NCBI RefSeq assembly: GCF_000328525.1
Contig: NC_019964.1
Location: 1,550,001 to 1,614,000 of the forward strand
Length of the DNA: 64,000 nt
DNA from: Halovivax ruber XH-70
Lineage (GTDB): Archaea; Halobacteriota; Halobacteria; Halobacteriales; Natrialbaceae
Reading direction: 5' to 3'
Below the pieces are notes generated by a model, which worked only from the letters and a program-made list of their open reading frames with translations, searched no databases and was not told where the DNA came from. Below are positions 8,542 through 16,766 of the stretch, piece after piece; position 1 is the first letter of the stretch, and the number at the start of each line of letters is the position of its first letter. A program made the translations under genes and the position numbers.

Positions 8542-9176
8542 GTTACGCCCAGCGGTCGACCCTGTCGTTCAGCACACGGGAACTCCTGGATCTCGCCGCT
8601 GCGTGGATCGTCCTGAGCGTCGCGTTCGCCCTCTTGTTGTCCCGGGAACCGGCGATCGGTGGGATCGATCCGACCGAACTCGTCCGGATGACCGGTCTGA
8701 GCGTGGTAACGGTGGGGGTCGGCTTCCTGAGTCACGAACTGGCCCACAAGGTCGTCGCGATTCGGTTCGACCAGATCGCCGTCTTCAAAGCCGACTACAG
8801 CATGCTGTTCATCGCGTTATTGAGCGCGATGGTCGGCTTCCTGTTCGCCGCACCGGGTGCCGTCTATCACCGCGGGCGACTCACCGCCCGACAGAACGGC
8901 CTCATCGCCCTCGCCGGGCCGCTGACGAACCAGGCGCTCGCTGCGGTATTCTTCACCTTGATACTCGTCCACGACACGGTCGGCGCACCCGGGATCGTCC
9001 GCGAGATCGGCCAGCTCGGCCTCTGGATCAACCTCTTCCTCGCGGCGTTCAACATGATCCCGTGGGGACCCCTCGACGGCGCGACGGTGAAGCGATGGAA
9101 CACGAGCGTGTTCGTCCTCGTCTTCGTTCCGAGCCTGCTCGCGGCGCTGTACGTCACCTTCGTCGTCGGCATCTAA
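8538..9176 (+). CDS. Site-2-protease family (M50) membrane metalloprotease
   Basis: The 212-residue protein is an intramembrane zinc protease. HELAH at 66-70 supplies the zinc-binding HExxH, and NMIPWGPLDG at about 172-181 supplies the second motif with the zinc-ligand Asp. Four or more hydrophobic segments surround them (about 18-35, 50-65, 83-106, 130-146, 163-175, 191-211). It is minimal, with no PDZ or CBS domain. Its start overlaps the stop of the TraB gene, which implies joint expression and possibly a shared membrane task. The substrate is unknown. Confidence 0.9.
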   Translation: MSYAQRSTLSFSTRELLDLAAAWIVLSVAFALLLSREPAIGGIDPTELVRMTGLSVVTVGVGFLSHELAHKVVAIRFDQIAVFKADYSMLFIALLSAMVGFLFAAPGAVYHRGRLTARQNGLIALAGPLTNQALAAVFFTLILVHDTVGAPGIVREIGQLGLWINLFLAAFNMIPWGPLDGATVKRWNTSVFVLVFVPSLLAALYVTFVVGI

Positions 9177-9266
9177 CCGGGACTTCGACAGCAGCCGTTC
9201 TCCGTCCGGGCCCCCATCTCGGCGCGGACCGGTGGTCTTTTGCCGCCACCCAGCACTCGATCCAGT

Positions 9267-10244
9267 ATGAGCGACGACGAGACGGGACTCACCTACGCGG
9301 AGACGGGGGTGGACATCGAGGCGAGCGAGGACGCGACGGCAGCGCTCCTCGAGGCGTTCGGCAGCGACCTGACGACGGAGTACGCCGGACTGCTCGACAT
9401 CGGTGATCGATACCTCGCACTGGCGACGGACGGCGTCGGGACGAAGTTGATGGTCGCGGAGGCCATCGACGACTACTCGACGATCGGGATCGACTGCATC
9501 GCGATGAACGCGAACGATCTCGTCGCGGCGGGGGTCGAACCGGTCGCGTTCGTCGACTATCTGGCGATCGAAGACCCCGACGAAGCCCTGACGAACGAGA
9601 TCGGGGAAGGTCTCGCCGTTGGCCTCGAACGGGCTGATCTGACGCTACTGGGCGGCGAGACGGCGGTCATGCCGGAGGTCATCGACGGCTTCGACCTCGC
9701 CGGCACCTGCGCCGGCCTCGCCGGAAAGGACGACGTACTCGACGGCAGCGCCGAGGTCGGTGACGCCCTCGTCGGCTTTCCCTCCAACGGGATCCACTCG
9801 AACGGGCTCACGCTCGCCCGGGAGGCCGTCACGCGCAACCACGAGTACACCGACGACTTCCCGCCGATTCCCGACCGGACCATCGGCGAGGAGCTGCTTC
9901 GACCGACACGGATCTACACCGATCTGCTGGAGTATATCCACGATTACGACGTCTCCGCCGCCGCACACGTCACGGGCGGCGGATGGACGAACCTCCTTCG
10001 GATGGGCGATCGGCGGTACGTCGTCGACGATCCGCTGCCTGCACAGCCGGTCTTCGACTTCGTCCAGGCCGAAGGGTCCGTTTCCGACGCGGAGATGCAC
10101 CGGACGTTCAACATGGGCACCGGATTCGTCCTCTCGCTCCCGCCCGAGCAGGCAACCGAGCTCGCCGCGGAGACGGACGGGGGCGTTATCGGGCGCGTCG
10201 AAGACGGCTCGTCGGTCGAAATCCGCAGTCTCTCGCTCGAGTGA
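9267..10244 (+). CDS. purM: Phosphoribosylformylglycinamidine cyclo-ligase
   Basis: PurM closes FGAM to aminoimidazole ribonucleotide with ATP, the fifth step of purine synthesis. The 325-residue protein begins LTYAETGVDIEA, the usual YxxAGVDI region, and shows the ATP-grasping segments GDRYLALATDGVGTK, CIAMNANDLVAAGVEP and LLGGETAVMPE, and the C-terminal HVTGGGW..NMGTGFV motifs. ATG 9267 is the family start; the frame upstream to 9240 is not needed. No other pur gene is in the window. Confidence 0.95.
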   Translation: MSDDETGLTYAETGVDIEASEDATAALLEAFGSDLTTEYAGLLDIGDRYLALATDGVGTKLMVAEAIDDYSTIGIDCIAMNANDLVAAGVEPVAFVDYLAIEDPDEALTNEIGEGLAVGLERADLTLLGGETAVMPEVIDGFDLAGTCAGLAGKDDVLDGSAEVGDALVGFPSNGIHSNGLTLAREAVTRNHEYTDDFPPIPDRTIGEELLRPTRIYTDLLEYIHDYDVSAAAHVTGGGWTNLLRMGDRRYVVDDPLPAQPVFDFVQAEGSVSDAEMHRTFNMGTGFVLSLPPEQATELAAETDGGVIGRVEDGSSVEIRSLSLE

Positions 10245-10331
10245 TCCGCGCACGTATCGCTTTGTCGTATCCGCAAGCCGCTTCACACACGATCCGGTAC
10301 ATTCCGTCTCAGATACGTCCCGTCTCACATC

Positions 10332-10832
10332 TCACTGATCCGGTATCACCGCCTGTACCGCCTCGTATTCGGCGTCGCTGTAGAAGATGAATCTGACGTC
10401 AGTCAGCGATTCGGGTTCGAACGACTGGATCTGGTCGACGATGAGAGTAGCTCCGTCAGCAAGGTCGTACCCCGCGACGCCACAGCCCAGTGCGGGGATC
10501 ACGATCGACTCGCACTCGAGGACGTCGGCACGTTCGAGCGCGTTCCGGGTCGCCGAGCGAATACTCTCCTCGGTGGCTTGTCCGTCCCCGTAGTGGGGCA
10601 TCGCCGCCGCGTGGATGACGTAGGTCGCGTCCAAATCGTACGCATCCGTGACGGCGACGGCACCGAGGTCGATCGGTCCCTTCTCCATCGCGGCGTCGTT
10701 GATGTCACCACCAGCACCACGACGTAACGCGCCCGCAACGCCGGATCCCATCCGTAAGCTTGTTCCGGCTGCATTGACCAGTGCGTCTGCGGATTGGTCG
10801 GCGATATCTCCCTGGACGACTGTGAACTCCAT
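10332..10832 (-). CDS. Macro-domain protein (ADP-ribose binding or hydrolysis)
   Basis: The 166 residues form a single macro domain of the O-acetyl-ADP-ribose deacetylase / Appr-1''-p processing type. Seen motifs are VVQGDIADQ (5-13), ALVNAAGTSL with VNAA at 19-22, the diphosphate loop GSGVAGAL (29-36), and IPALGCGVAGYDL near 115. These are the residues that hold ADP-ribose. The chosen start gives the standard first strand MEFTVVQGDI; the frame runs further upstream without family support. Substrates in archaea are unknown, though roles in ADP-ribosylation reversal are likely. Confidence 0.92.
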   Translation of the reverse strand: MEFTVVQGDIADQSADALVNAAGTSLRMGSGVAGALRRGAGGDINDAAMEKGPIDLGAVAVTDAYDLDATYVIHAAAMPHYGDGQATEESIRSATRNALERADVLECESIVIPALGCGVAGYDLADGATLIVDQIQSFEPESLTDVRFIFYSDAEYEAVQAVIPDQ

Positions 10833-11083
10833 ACCCGCCCTGTCGATCGCGGGGTCGAAAAGTCTCGTCCCAGCCAGAACGCACCGCCCCCGCACAACTT
10901 GCAAGGGCGGACGAACCTGTCACAGACGGCGGGTAGCGATGAAAACGGACACTCGACAGGTACAGTACCGAATCACCCGATGGGATGTCGGCCAATCAGG
11001 AACGCCTCACACTCACGTGTATACTCGGGGCCAACCGCTTCACAGGTTGGAGCAGCGGCCGCCGACCCGGTGGAACGCAACCC

Positions 11084-11105
11084 TTATGAATTTAGGCCGG
11101 CCTAA
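11084..11105 (+). promoter_or_regulatory. Perfect palindrome TTAGGCCGGCCTAA over the promoter
   Basis: The 14-nt perfect palindrome at 11092-11105 directly follows an AT-rich TTATGAATTTA stretch (11084-11094) that can act as TATA box for the ATG at 11120. The TTAGG...CCTAA arms resemble the operator shape of DtxR/IdeR-type metal-dependent repressors. That assignment is inference from motif similarity. The position, overlapping the TATA region, would block initiation. Confidence 0.5.
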
Positions 11106-11119
11106 TCGACTACACGACA

Positions 11120-11281
11120 ATGGATGCCCCCGACTCACGACAGGCGACGGATACTCCTTCGACGGAGTCCGAAGTCGTCGTCTCCTGCCACGAAACGAAA
11201 CCCGGCCGTCGCGTGTTCACCGAACGCGGCAATGCTGACGGCTGGATCTCCTCCGACCTCGTCGTCGAACTGTCCCGCTAG
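11120..11281 (+). CDS. Small haloarchaeal protein, 53 residues
   Basis: The frame MDAPDSRQATDTPST... ends at TAG 11279-11281. The second half, SCHETKPGRRVFTERGNADGWISSDLVVEL, resembles a compact small protein of a type common in Halobacteria, with a Cys-His near residues 23-24 and a final tryptophan-bearing strand. The function is unknown. Support for reality is codon use, the promoter spacing, and the palindrome immediately upstream. It lies beside the iron-storage gene dpsA, so a link to metal homeostasis is possible but unproven. Confidence 0.65.
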   Translation: MDAPDSRQATDTPSTESEVVVSCHETKPGRRVFTERGNADGWISSDLVVELSR

Positions 11282-11400
11282 GCATGGACGGGCGGTTCGA
11301 TCCACGTGCGACGGGCCACTTGATTGAGACTCGGCTCTGTCCGTTCTCGACTACTATTCGGAAATATTGGTAAACGGCGTGGTGTGACGTCGATCGATCG

Positions 11401-11946
11401 TCAGTGGGTCGCTTCTTCGAGGACGAGGGTGTCGTCTTCGAGGTAGTGTTCGACGTGGTGGGTGTCTTCCTCGACGGTCACCAGGATCTCTCGGAGAATC
11501 TCACCCGTCGCGAAGTCGCCGAGGTTCTCGGCGAGCTCGATGGAATCGCGCATCGACTCGATGATGTGACCGTACATCTCGAGGTCGTTCTCGAGCATCG
11601 TTCGAACGTCGTAGACGTCTTCCCCTTCGAACGAGACGGTCGCACGGTCGGCCTGCTCGGCGGGCCCGGAGACGGGAACCCCACCGAGTGCCTGTGCGCG
11701 TTCGGCGATCAGATCCGCCCCCTCCTCCGCGTGTTCGTAGGCCTCTTCCGTGAATTCGTGTATCGGCAGGAACTCTGCTCCCTCGACGACCCAGTGGTGC
11801 TTCTTCAGCTGGTGATAAAGGACGTACGTGTTCGCCAGTTCCGTGTTGAGCGCGTCGACGATCTGCTCTGACCGGTCAGTGTCCAGCCGGAGACTGTTCT
11901 CCACGATCGAGTCGGCTGGCTGTCGGACTGTCTTCTGGGTACTCAT
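11401..11946 (-). CDS. dpsA: DNA-protecting ferritin-like protein DpsA
   Basis: Dps proteins form 12-subunit shells that oxidise and store iron and protect DNA from oxidants. The 181-residue product has the four-helix ferritin-like fold with the intersubunit ferroxidase residues in QLKKHHWVVEGAEFLPIHEFTEEAYEHAEEGADLIAER. The start MSTQKTVRQPADS matches halobacterial DpsA; the long open frame upstream is not coding. An AT-rich stretch on the minus strand (about 11990-12010) can serve as promoter. Confidence 0.93.
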   Translation of the reverse strand: MSTQKTVRQPADSIVENSLRLDTDRSEQIVDALNTELANTYVLYHQLKKHHWVVEGAEFLPIHEFTEEAYEHAEEGADLIAERAQALGGVPVSGPAEQADRATVSFEGEDVYDVRTMLENDLEMYGHIIESMRDSIELAENLGDFATGEILREILVTVEEDTHHVEHYLEDDTLVLEEATH

Positions 11947-12234
11947 CTCACCTCGTAGTAGGCCCGCATTCCTCTTAATGGTTGCACAAGGGAAAGATAT
12001 TTTAGAATCGTGGGAATGGACGGTTGGATAAAGAAATAGTATATTCAATATCGGTGAACTACGGCGTATTCGACCGACAAATCGGGAACCTCTCCAACGG
12101 GTCTCGCGCTGGCCACGATCACTCTTTGCGTCGTGATATTGGGCTTCAATTACGAGTTCCATATCCGGTCCTGGTGTGTGGGTCCTTTCACGCCGGCCAG
12201 CGTCGAAGTCACTTTGTAGCAGAGCGCTCCACGT

Positions 12235-12876
12235 ATGGTCGTGACGCCATCGAACTGGGAGACCTACCTCGTAACCCAAGCGTCGATTTCCGGTGACCGA
12301 TCGACACCGGAGGTCGTCTCGGCGGCCATCGAGGGTGGGATCGACGTGGTACAGCTTCGCGAGAAAGACACGACCGCCCGCTCACGGTACGAACTCGGGC
12401 GAGCGCTTCGCGAACGTACCGCCGCGGCTGATGTGCCACTCATCGTGAACGACCGGATCGATCTGGCGATGGCGATCGACGCTGACGGCGTTCACCTCGG
12501 GCAATCCGATCTACCGGTGGCAGTGGCACGCGAACTCCTCGGGGAGGACGCGATCGTCGGCTGTTCGGCCTGGCGCGTCGACGACGCCCGTGCAGCCGAG
12601 CGCGACGGCGCCGACTACCTCGGAACTGGCGCCGTCTACGGAACGTCGTCGAAAGACGTCGACGAGGCCAAAGACGGGATCGGGCCGGACGGGGTCGCTG
12701 CAGTCGCCGATGCCGTCTCGATTCCGGTCATCGGGATCGGTGGGATCACGCCGGCGAACGCGGCCGACGTCGTCGAGGCTGGAGCCACGGGCGTGGCCGT
12801 CATCAGTGCGATTACGGCCGCTGACGATCCAGCGGCAGCGACACAACAACTCGGCGAGGTGGTTGCCAATGTCTGA
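12235..12876 (+). CDS. thiE: Thiamine-phosphate synthase
   Basis: ThiE joins hydroxymethylpyrimidine diphosphate and thiazole phosphate into thiamine phosphate. The 213-residue TIM barrel shows QLREKD (40-45), IVNDRIDLA (70-78), DGVHLGQSD (84-92), GTGAVYGTSSK and PVIGIGGI, all standard for the family and for pyrophosphate and phosphate binding. It overlaps thiM by 8 nt. About 290 nt of AT-richer non-coding DNA lies upstream; I see no TPP riboswitch there. Confidence 0.95.
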   Translation: MVVTPSNWETYLVTQASISGDRSTPEVVSAAIEGGIDVVQLREKDTTARSRYELGRALRERTAAADVPLIVNDRIDLAMAIDADGVHLGQSDLPVAVARELLGEDAIVGCSAWRVDDARAAERDGADYLGTGAVYGTSSKDVDEAKDGIGPDGVAAVADAVSIPVIGIGGITPANAADVVEAGATGVAVISAITAADDPAAATQQLGEVVANV

Positions 12877-13702
12877 CTCCGTCCCGATCGATTCGAACAG
12901 CCTGGCGAACGCGCTCCAGACCCTTTCCGACGGGTCCCCGCTCGTCCAGCACCTGACGAACCGAGTGACGATGAACGACGTCGCCCAGGTCACCCTCCAC
13001 TGGGGCGGCCTGCCCGTGATGGCTGATACCCCGGGTGACGCCGAGGAGATGGTTCACGGCGCAAGTGCCGTCTTGCTGAACATCGGCACGGCATCGCCAC
13101 AGGAGGTCGAGACGATGGTGGCGGTCGGTGAGGCGGCGAACGAACTGGACGTCCCGGTCGTGTTCGATCCTGTCGGCGTCGGCGCCACGCCGACGCGGGA
13201 CGAGTACGCCGAAACGCTCCTCGAACGGGTCGACTTCGCCGCGATCAAGGGTAACTACGGCGAGGTGAGTGCACTAGCCGGCGTCGAAGCAGACGTCGCC
13301 GGCGTCGAATCCGTCGGCGAGTACGACGAGATCGCGGCGACCGCACGCGCACTCGCCGCCTCGGCGGACACGACCGTCGTCGCGTCGGGCGTGACGGATA
13401 TCGTCGCGACCGGTGAGGCGGCATACGAACTCAGTGTCGGGCACGAACGCATGGGGTCGATCGTCGGGACCGGGTGCGTACTCGGGGCGACGCTCGCGAC
13501 GTTCAACGGGGTCATCGACGACGCGTCCGAAGCCGCGTTGTGTGGAACGACAGCGTTCGGACACGCTGGCGAACGCGCAGCCGAGACGGAGCACGACGGC
13601 CCCGAGAGCTATCGTGTCGCCTTCCTCGATACGATCGCTGGGGTGACTCCGGAATCAGTGCGTGAGAAGACTATTGCAGACCGAATCGACCAGGTGCTGT
13701 AA
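12869..13702 (+). CDS. thiM: Hydroxyethylthiazole kinase
   Basis: ThiM phosphorylates the thiazole alcohol and feeds ThiE. The 277-residue ribokinase-like protein has the signatures HLTNRVTMNDVAQ near the N-terminus, PVVFDPVGVGATPTR in the middle, IKGNYGEVSALAG, and the C-terminal GTGCVLGA anion hole with its catalytic cysteine. Its ATG at 12869 lies inside the end of thiE, so the two are translationally coupled and form a thiazole-salvage operon. Confidence 0.95.
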   Translation: MSDSVPIDSNSLANALQTLSDGSPLVQHLTNRVTMNDVAQVTLHWGGLPVMADTPGDAEEMVHGASAVLLNIGTASPQEVETMVAVGEAANELDVPVVFDPVGVGATPTRDEYAETLLERVDFAAIKGNYGEVSALAGVEADVAGVESVGEYDEIAATARALAASADTTVVASGVTDIVATGEAAYELSVGHERMGSIVGTGCVLGATLATFNGVIDDASEAALCGTTAFGHAGERAAETEHDGPESYRVAFLDTIAGVTPESVREKTIADRIDQVL

Positions 13703-13712
13703 TCCCGGATCG

Positions 13713-14126
13713 ATGGAGGACAGTCTCGAATCGGTTCGCTCACGACTCTGCTCGGCCCACGGAAACGTCCTCGCGATGATCGAGGCGAGTGCCGACGCGA
13801 CCGTCGACACCTGGCCGGCCGACGCCGTCGCCGAGCGCCATCGCGTCGTCGATCCGTTTCGGACGGCGCTCGCCGAACGCGACGTCATAGAAGAACTCCC
13901 CGCGATCCTCGAAGACCTCGTCGCAACCGCTGGGGGCGACCTGTCGGTACCCCCTGTCGCGGCACCACCATACGTCGTCGTCACCAGTATGGGTGTCCTC
14001 TTGCGCGCTACACTACCCAGGGGGCGACTCGTCGTCGCAATACACCCGTTCGTCGTGGATCGGAAGCCATCACCGACGTACCATCGACGCGACGAACTCG
14101 CTATCGAGGTCAGCTGGGCCGAGTGA
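13713..14126 (+). CDS. Haloarchaeal hypothetical protein
   Basis: The 137-residue product begins 10 nt after the thiM stop, so it probably belongs to the thi operon transcript. Residues 1-70 look helical, and 80-137 look beta-rich (PPYVVVTSMGVLLRATLPRGRLVVAIHPFVV). I do not recognise an enzyme family; it resembles conserved haloarchaeal proteins of unknown function. A role in thiamine metabolism is suggested only by position. Confidence 0.75.
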   Translation: MEDSLESVRSRLCSAHGNVLAMIEASADATVDTWPADAVAERHRVVDPFRTALAERDVIEELPAILEDLVATAGGDLSVPPVAAPPYVVVTSMGVLLRATLPRGRLVVAIHPFVVDRKPSPTYHRRDELAIEVSWAE

Positions 14127-14196
14127 GGTCGATATCGATTCGTGCTGGTGTACTGCCTTGCTGGTGTATTGTCAGCTGAACTCGGGGCTCGCCGAT

Positions 14197-14203
14197 ACTA
14201 TTA
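14197..14203 (+). promoter_or_regulatory. TATA-like box for the YbaK gene
   Basis: ACTATTA is centred about 31 nt before the ATG at 14231, the spacing of a leaderless or near-leaderless haloarchaeal promoter. No operator-like repeat overlaps it. Confidence 0.45.
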
Positions 14204-14230
14204 GGAGCACTGCGTTCGATTCCTCAGCGC

Positions 14231-14713
14231 ATGCACGAACGCGCCGAGTCGTTTCGTGAGTGTGCGAGTCGGAACTACGACCTCGATCCGGACGTCGTCG
14301 AATTCCCCAACGGGACGAAGACGGCGGCCGACGCCGCAGCGGCGATCGGCTGTACCGAGGCACAGATCGCCAGTTCGCTCGTATTCGACGTCGACGGGGC
14401 TCTCGTCGTCTGCATTACGAGTGGGGCAAACCACGTCGACGAAACGGCGCTCGGTGACCACTTCGAATCTCCTGCTGATACGGTCGAGATGGCCGATCCG
14501 GACCGAATCCGTGAGGCGATTGGCTGGGTGATCGGGGGCGTTCCGCCGATCTGTCACGATACGACCGTACCGATCGTCATGGATCGAAGCCTCCTCGGCT
14601 ACGAGACGGTGTGGGCCGCTGCAGGAACACCGTCGGCTGTCTTCTCGATCGATCCGAAGCGGCTTCGAACACTGACGGATGCTACACCGATCGACGTCAC
14701 CGCTGGATCGTAG
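14231..14713 (+). CDS. YbaK/EbsC-type aminoacyl-tRNA deacylase
   Basis: The 160-residue single domain belongs to the YbaK/ProX editing family, which hydrolyses mischarged Cys-, Ala- or Ser-tRNA. Typical stretches are FPNGTKTAADAAAAIGCTEAQIASSLVF, LVVCITSGANHVDE and IGWVIGGVPPICHD. The family's IGG-x-PP loop that lines the substrate pocket is intact. Which tRNA it edits cannot be read from sequence. It is a free-standing trans-editing protein, not fused to ProRS. Confidence 0.92.
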   Translation: MHERAESFRECASRNYDLDPDVVEFPNGTKTAADAAAAIGCTEAQIASSLVFDVDGALVVCITSGANHVDETALGDHFESPADTVEMADPDRIREAIGWVIGGVPPICHDTTVPIVMDRSLLGYETVWAAAGTPSAVFSIDPKRLRTLTDATPIDVTAGS

Positions 14714-14798
14714 AGAGCCGCTCACAGTAGCGATTCGACTCGTGATCAGTTCCGGCGGTGATTTCTCCGCCGCCCCAGCTCAACGACACCACCTAGTC

Positions 14799-14852
14799 TT
14801 TCGCCCCAAATTAACAACCAGGGCGAAACAAATGGCTGGGATTATTAAATCC
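14799..14852 (+). promoter_or_regulatory. Two dyads before the metal-importer operon
   Basis: Arms TTTCGCCC (14799-14806) and GGGCGAAA (14821-14828) form a perfect 8-nt inverted repeat around a 14-nt spacer. Just downstream, GGATT-ATTA-AATCC (14839-14852) is a second, AT-rich dyad. The latter contains a possible TATA element. The znuA-like ATG is at 14901. The layout suits control by a metal-sensing repressor, which is inference; the regulator is not encoded next door. Confidence 0.5.
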
Positions 14853-14900
14853 TGGCCGTAGAATAATAACACTTTTTACAAGGGCGGTCCACGGTGATGT

Positions 14901-16031
14901 ATGGACCGTTCACGACGATCGATCCTCTCGATCGGTGCCGGATCGATAGCAACTGCCGTCGCGGGTTGTCTCTCCGAATCCGACTTACAGGGTTCGGAGG
15001 GGGGATACGCGGCGTTTTTCACCCTCCAGGACTGGGCGAATGCTGTCGGTGGCGACCACATCACGTTCGAAACGCCGATCGACGTCGGTGACATGGGGCA
15101 CGGCTGGAGCCCGAGTTCGGACCTCATAACGGAGCTCGGAACCTCACGTGTGTTCATCTATCTCGATTCGCCGGCGTTCTCGTGGGCACAGGATGCGGCC
15201 GACGTAATCGAACGTGATTACGACGACGTGACCCTCGTAGACGCGCTCGACGGTCTCGATCTTCTAGCGACGGATCACGAGATCACTCACGACGACGGAC
15301 ACCACGAAGACGGCGAACACGATCACGATGAGGGAGACGATCACCACGAAGACGGCGAACAAGATCACGATGAGGGAGACGATCACCACGAAGACGGCGA
15401 ACACGATCACGATGAGGGAGACGATCACCACGAAGACGGGGAACACGATCACGATGAGGGAGACGACCACGCCGACGAGCACGATCACGGCCAGTACGAC
15501 CCCCACGCCTGGGTAGACCCCGTCAGGGCCACGCAAATGGTCGAAACGATTGCCGACGGACTCGCCAGGGTCGAACCCGATCACGAGGACTCGTTTCGGG
15601 AGAACGCCGCGGCATACACCGACCAGTTGGACGACCTCGATCGGCAGTTCCGGACGCTCGTGTCGGATATCGGCGGGCCGATCGGCGTCCTCGCAAGTCA
15701 CGATTCGTTCCGGTATCTGCAGGACCGGTACGGGTTCGTCTTGCACACGCCGGCGGGAATCTCCCCCGACCAGTCACCAAGTCAGTCGGAGATCGCGGAG
15801 ACCATCGACTTCGTCGATTCGAACGGGATCGAGACGGTCCTGTACGATCGATTCGAATCGGACAGACTGGCCCGGACGATCGTCGAGAACAGCGATGCGA
15901 CGTCTACTGAGGCTATCTCGCCGGCTGCGGGAACGACCGAAACGTGGGCCGAAAACGGCTGGGGGTACGTCGAGCAGATGGCGGAAATAAACGTCCCAGC
16001 TCTCGAAGCGGCACTGGTGAGCCGTGACTGA
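14901..16031 (+). CDS. Metal ABC transporter substrate-binding lipoprotein (ZnuA-like)
   Basis: The protein captures zinc or a similar metal outside the cell and delivers it to the ZnuB-type channel. It has 376 residues. The N-terminus DRSRRSIL...AVAGC is a twin-arginine signal ending in a lipobox with Cys 23. Cluster A-1 fold elements are present: a histidine in DMGHGW (67), one in YDPHAWVDP and one in ASHDSF. Residues 134-189 are four copies of a 14-residue His/Asp/Glu unit (HHEDGEHDHDEGDD) plus a shorter tail, the charged loop seen in ZnuA proteins. The stop overlaps the GTG start of the ATPase gene by 8 nt. Confidence 0.93.
   Translation: MDRSRRSILSIGAGSIATAVAGCLSESDLQGSEGGYAAFFTLQDWANAVGGDHITFETPIDVGDMGHGWSPSSDLITELGTSRVFIYLDSPAFSWAQDAADVIERDYDDVTLVDALDGLDLLATDHEITHDDGHHEDGEHDHDEGDDHHEDGEQDHDEGDDHHEDGEHDHDEGDDHHEDGEHDHDEGDDHADEHDHGQYDPHAWVDPVRATQMVETIADGLARVEPDHEDSFRENAAAYTDQLDDLDRQFRTLVSDIGGPIGVLASHDSFRYLQDRYGFVLHTPAGISPDQSPSQSEIAETIDFVDSNGIETVLYDRFESDRLARTIVENSDATSTEAISPAAGTTETWAENGWGYVEQMAEINVPALEAALVSRD
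15300..15467 (+). repeat. Four tandem 42-nt repeats encoding the His-rich loop
   Basis: Four in-frame 42-nt units start at 15300, 15342, 15384 and 15426 and are nearly identical. Differences are a His-to-Gln change in unit 2 (GAACAAGAT) and a silent GGC-to-GGG change in unit 4. A degenerate fifth half unit follows. Such a near-perfect coding minisatellite can gain or lose units by slippage and so alter loop length. Confidence 0.95.
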
Positions 16032-16764
16032 CGTCGTGCACCTGGAGAACGTGAGCTTCTCCTACGGCGAGCAGCCCGCGGTGGCGGACGTGACGCTGTC
16101 CGTCGGTGCCGGCGAGTTCCTCGGTTTGATCGGCCCGAACGGCTCCGGGAAGACGACGCTGTTACACCTGCTGCTCGGCCTCCTCGAACCCGATTCGGGC
16201 CGTGTCGAGCTGTTCGGCCAGCCAGTCTCGTCGTTCGACCAGGGGGAGCGAATCGGCTACGTATCCCAGGGGGCGACGGATCGGGCGGAGACGATGCCCG
16301 TCACCGTCCGGGAAGTGGTACGGATGGGACGGTTCGCCCACGCCGGCCACTCGCGGCTCGCTGAAGAGGACCGAGACGCGGTCGACGCCGCGCTCGCGAC
16401 CGTCGACATCGAAAATCTTGCCGAGCGCCGGATCGGATCGCTCTCGGGCGGTCAGCGCCAGCGGGCGTACATCGCTCGCGCACTCGCCTCCGAGGCCGAC
16501 TTGCTCGCGCTGGACGAACCGACGGTGGGCGTCGACGCAGAGTCCCGCGACGCGTTCTACCAACTGCTAGCATCGCTGAACGACCGTGGCATCACGATCG
16601 TCCTGATCGAACACGACATTGGCGTCGTCACGGATCGTGTGGATCACATCGCCTGTCTCAACACGCAGCTGTATCATCACGGAGATACCGAATCGTTCGT
16701 CGAGAGCGACGCACTCGCGGATGCCTACGGTGCGTCGGGGCGGATCGTCCAGCACCACCACTGA
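16024..16764 (+). CDS. Metal ABC transporter ATP-binding protein (ZnuC-like)
   Basis: This cytosolic ATPase drives import with the flanking ZnuA and ZnuB-like proteins. The 246 residues contain Walker A GPNGSGKT (37-44), a Q-loop in VSQGATDRAE, signature LSGGQRQR, Walker B LLALDEPTVGVD and the switch His in VLIEHDI. The GTG start at 16024 overlaps the binding-protein gene, which points to translational coupling. The C-terminus ends in HHH, which may bind metal. Confidence 0.93.
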   Translation: MTDVVHLENVSFSYGEQPAVADVTLSVGAGEFLGLIGPNGSGKTTLLHLLLGLLEPDSGRVELFGQPVSSFDQGERIGYVSQGATDRAETMPVTVREVVRMGRFAHAGHSRLAEEDRDAVDAALATVDIENLAERRIGSLSGGQRQRAYIARALASEADLLALDEPTVGVDAESRDAFYQLLASLNDRGITIVLIEHDIGVVTDRVDHIACLNTQLYHHGDTESFVESDALADAYGASGRIVQHHH

Positions 16765-16766
16765 CT

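Noticed and set aside
11947-12234. A TPP riboswitch before thiE
   Set aside because: I could not see the conserved THI-box helices, and such riboswitches are rare in archaea.
15300-15467. Regular repeats that could be a CRISPR or minisatellite array
   Set aside because: They are in-frame coding units without unique spacers and encode a known type of His-rich loop.
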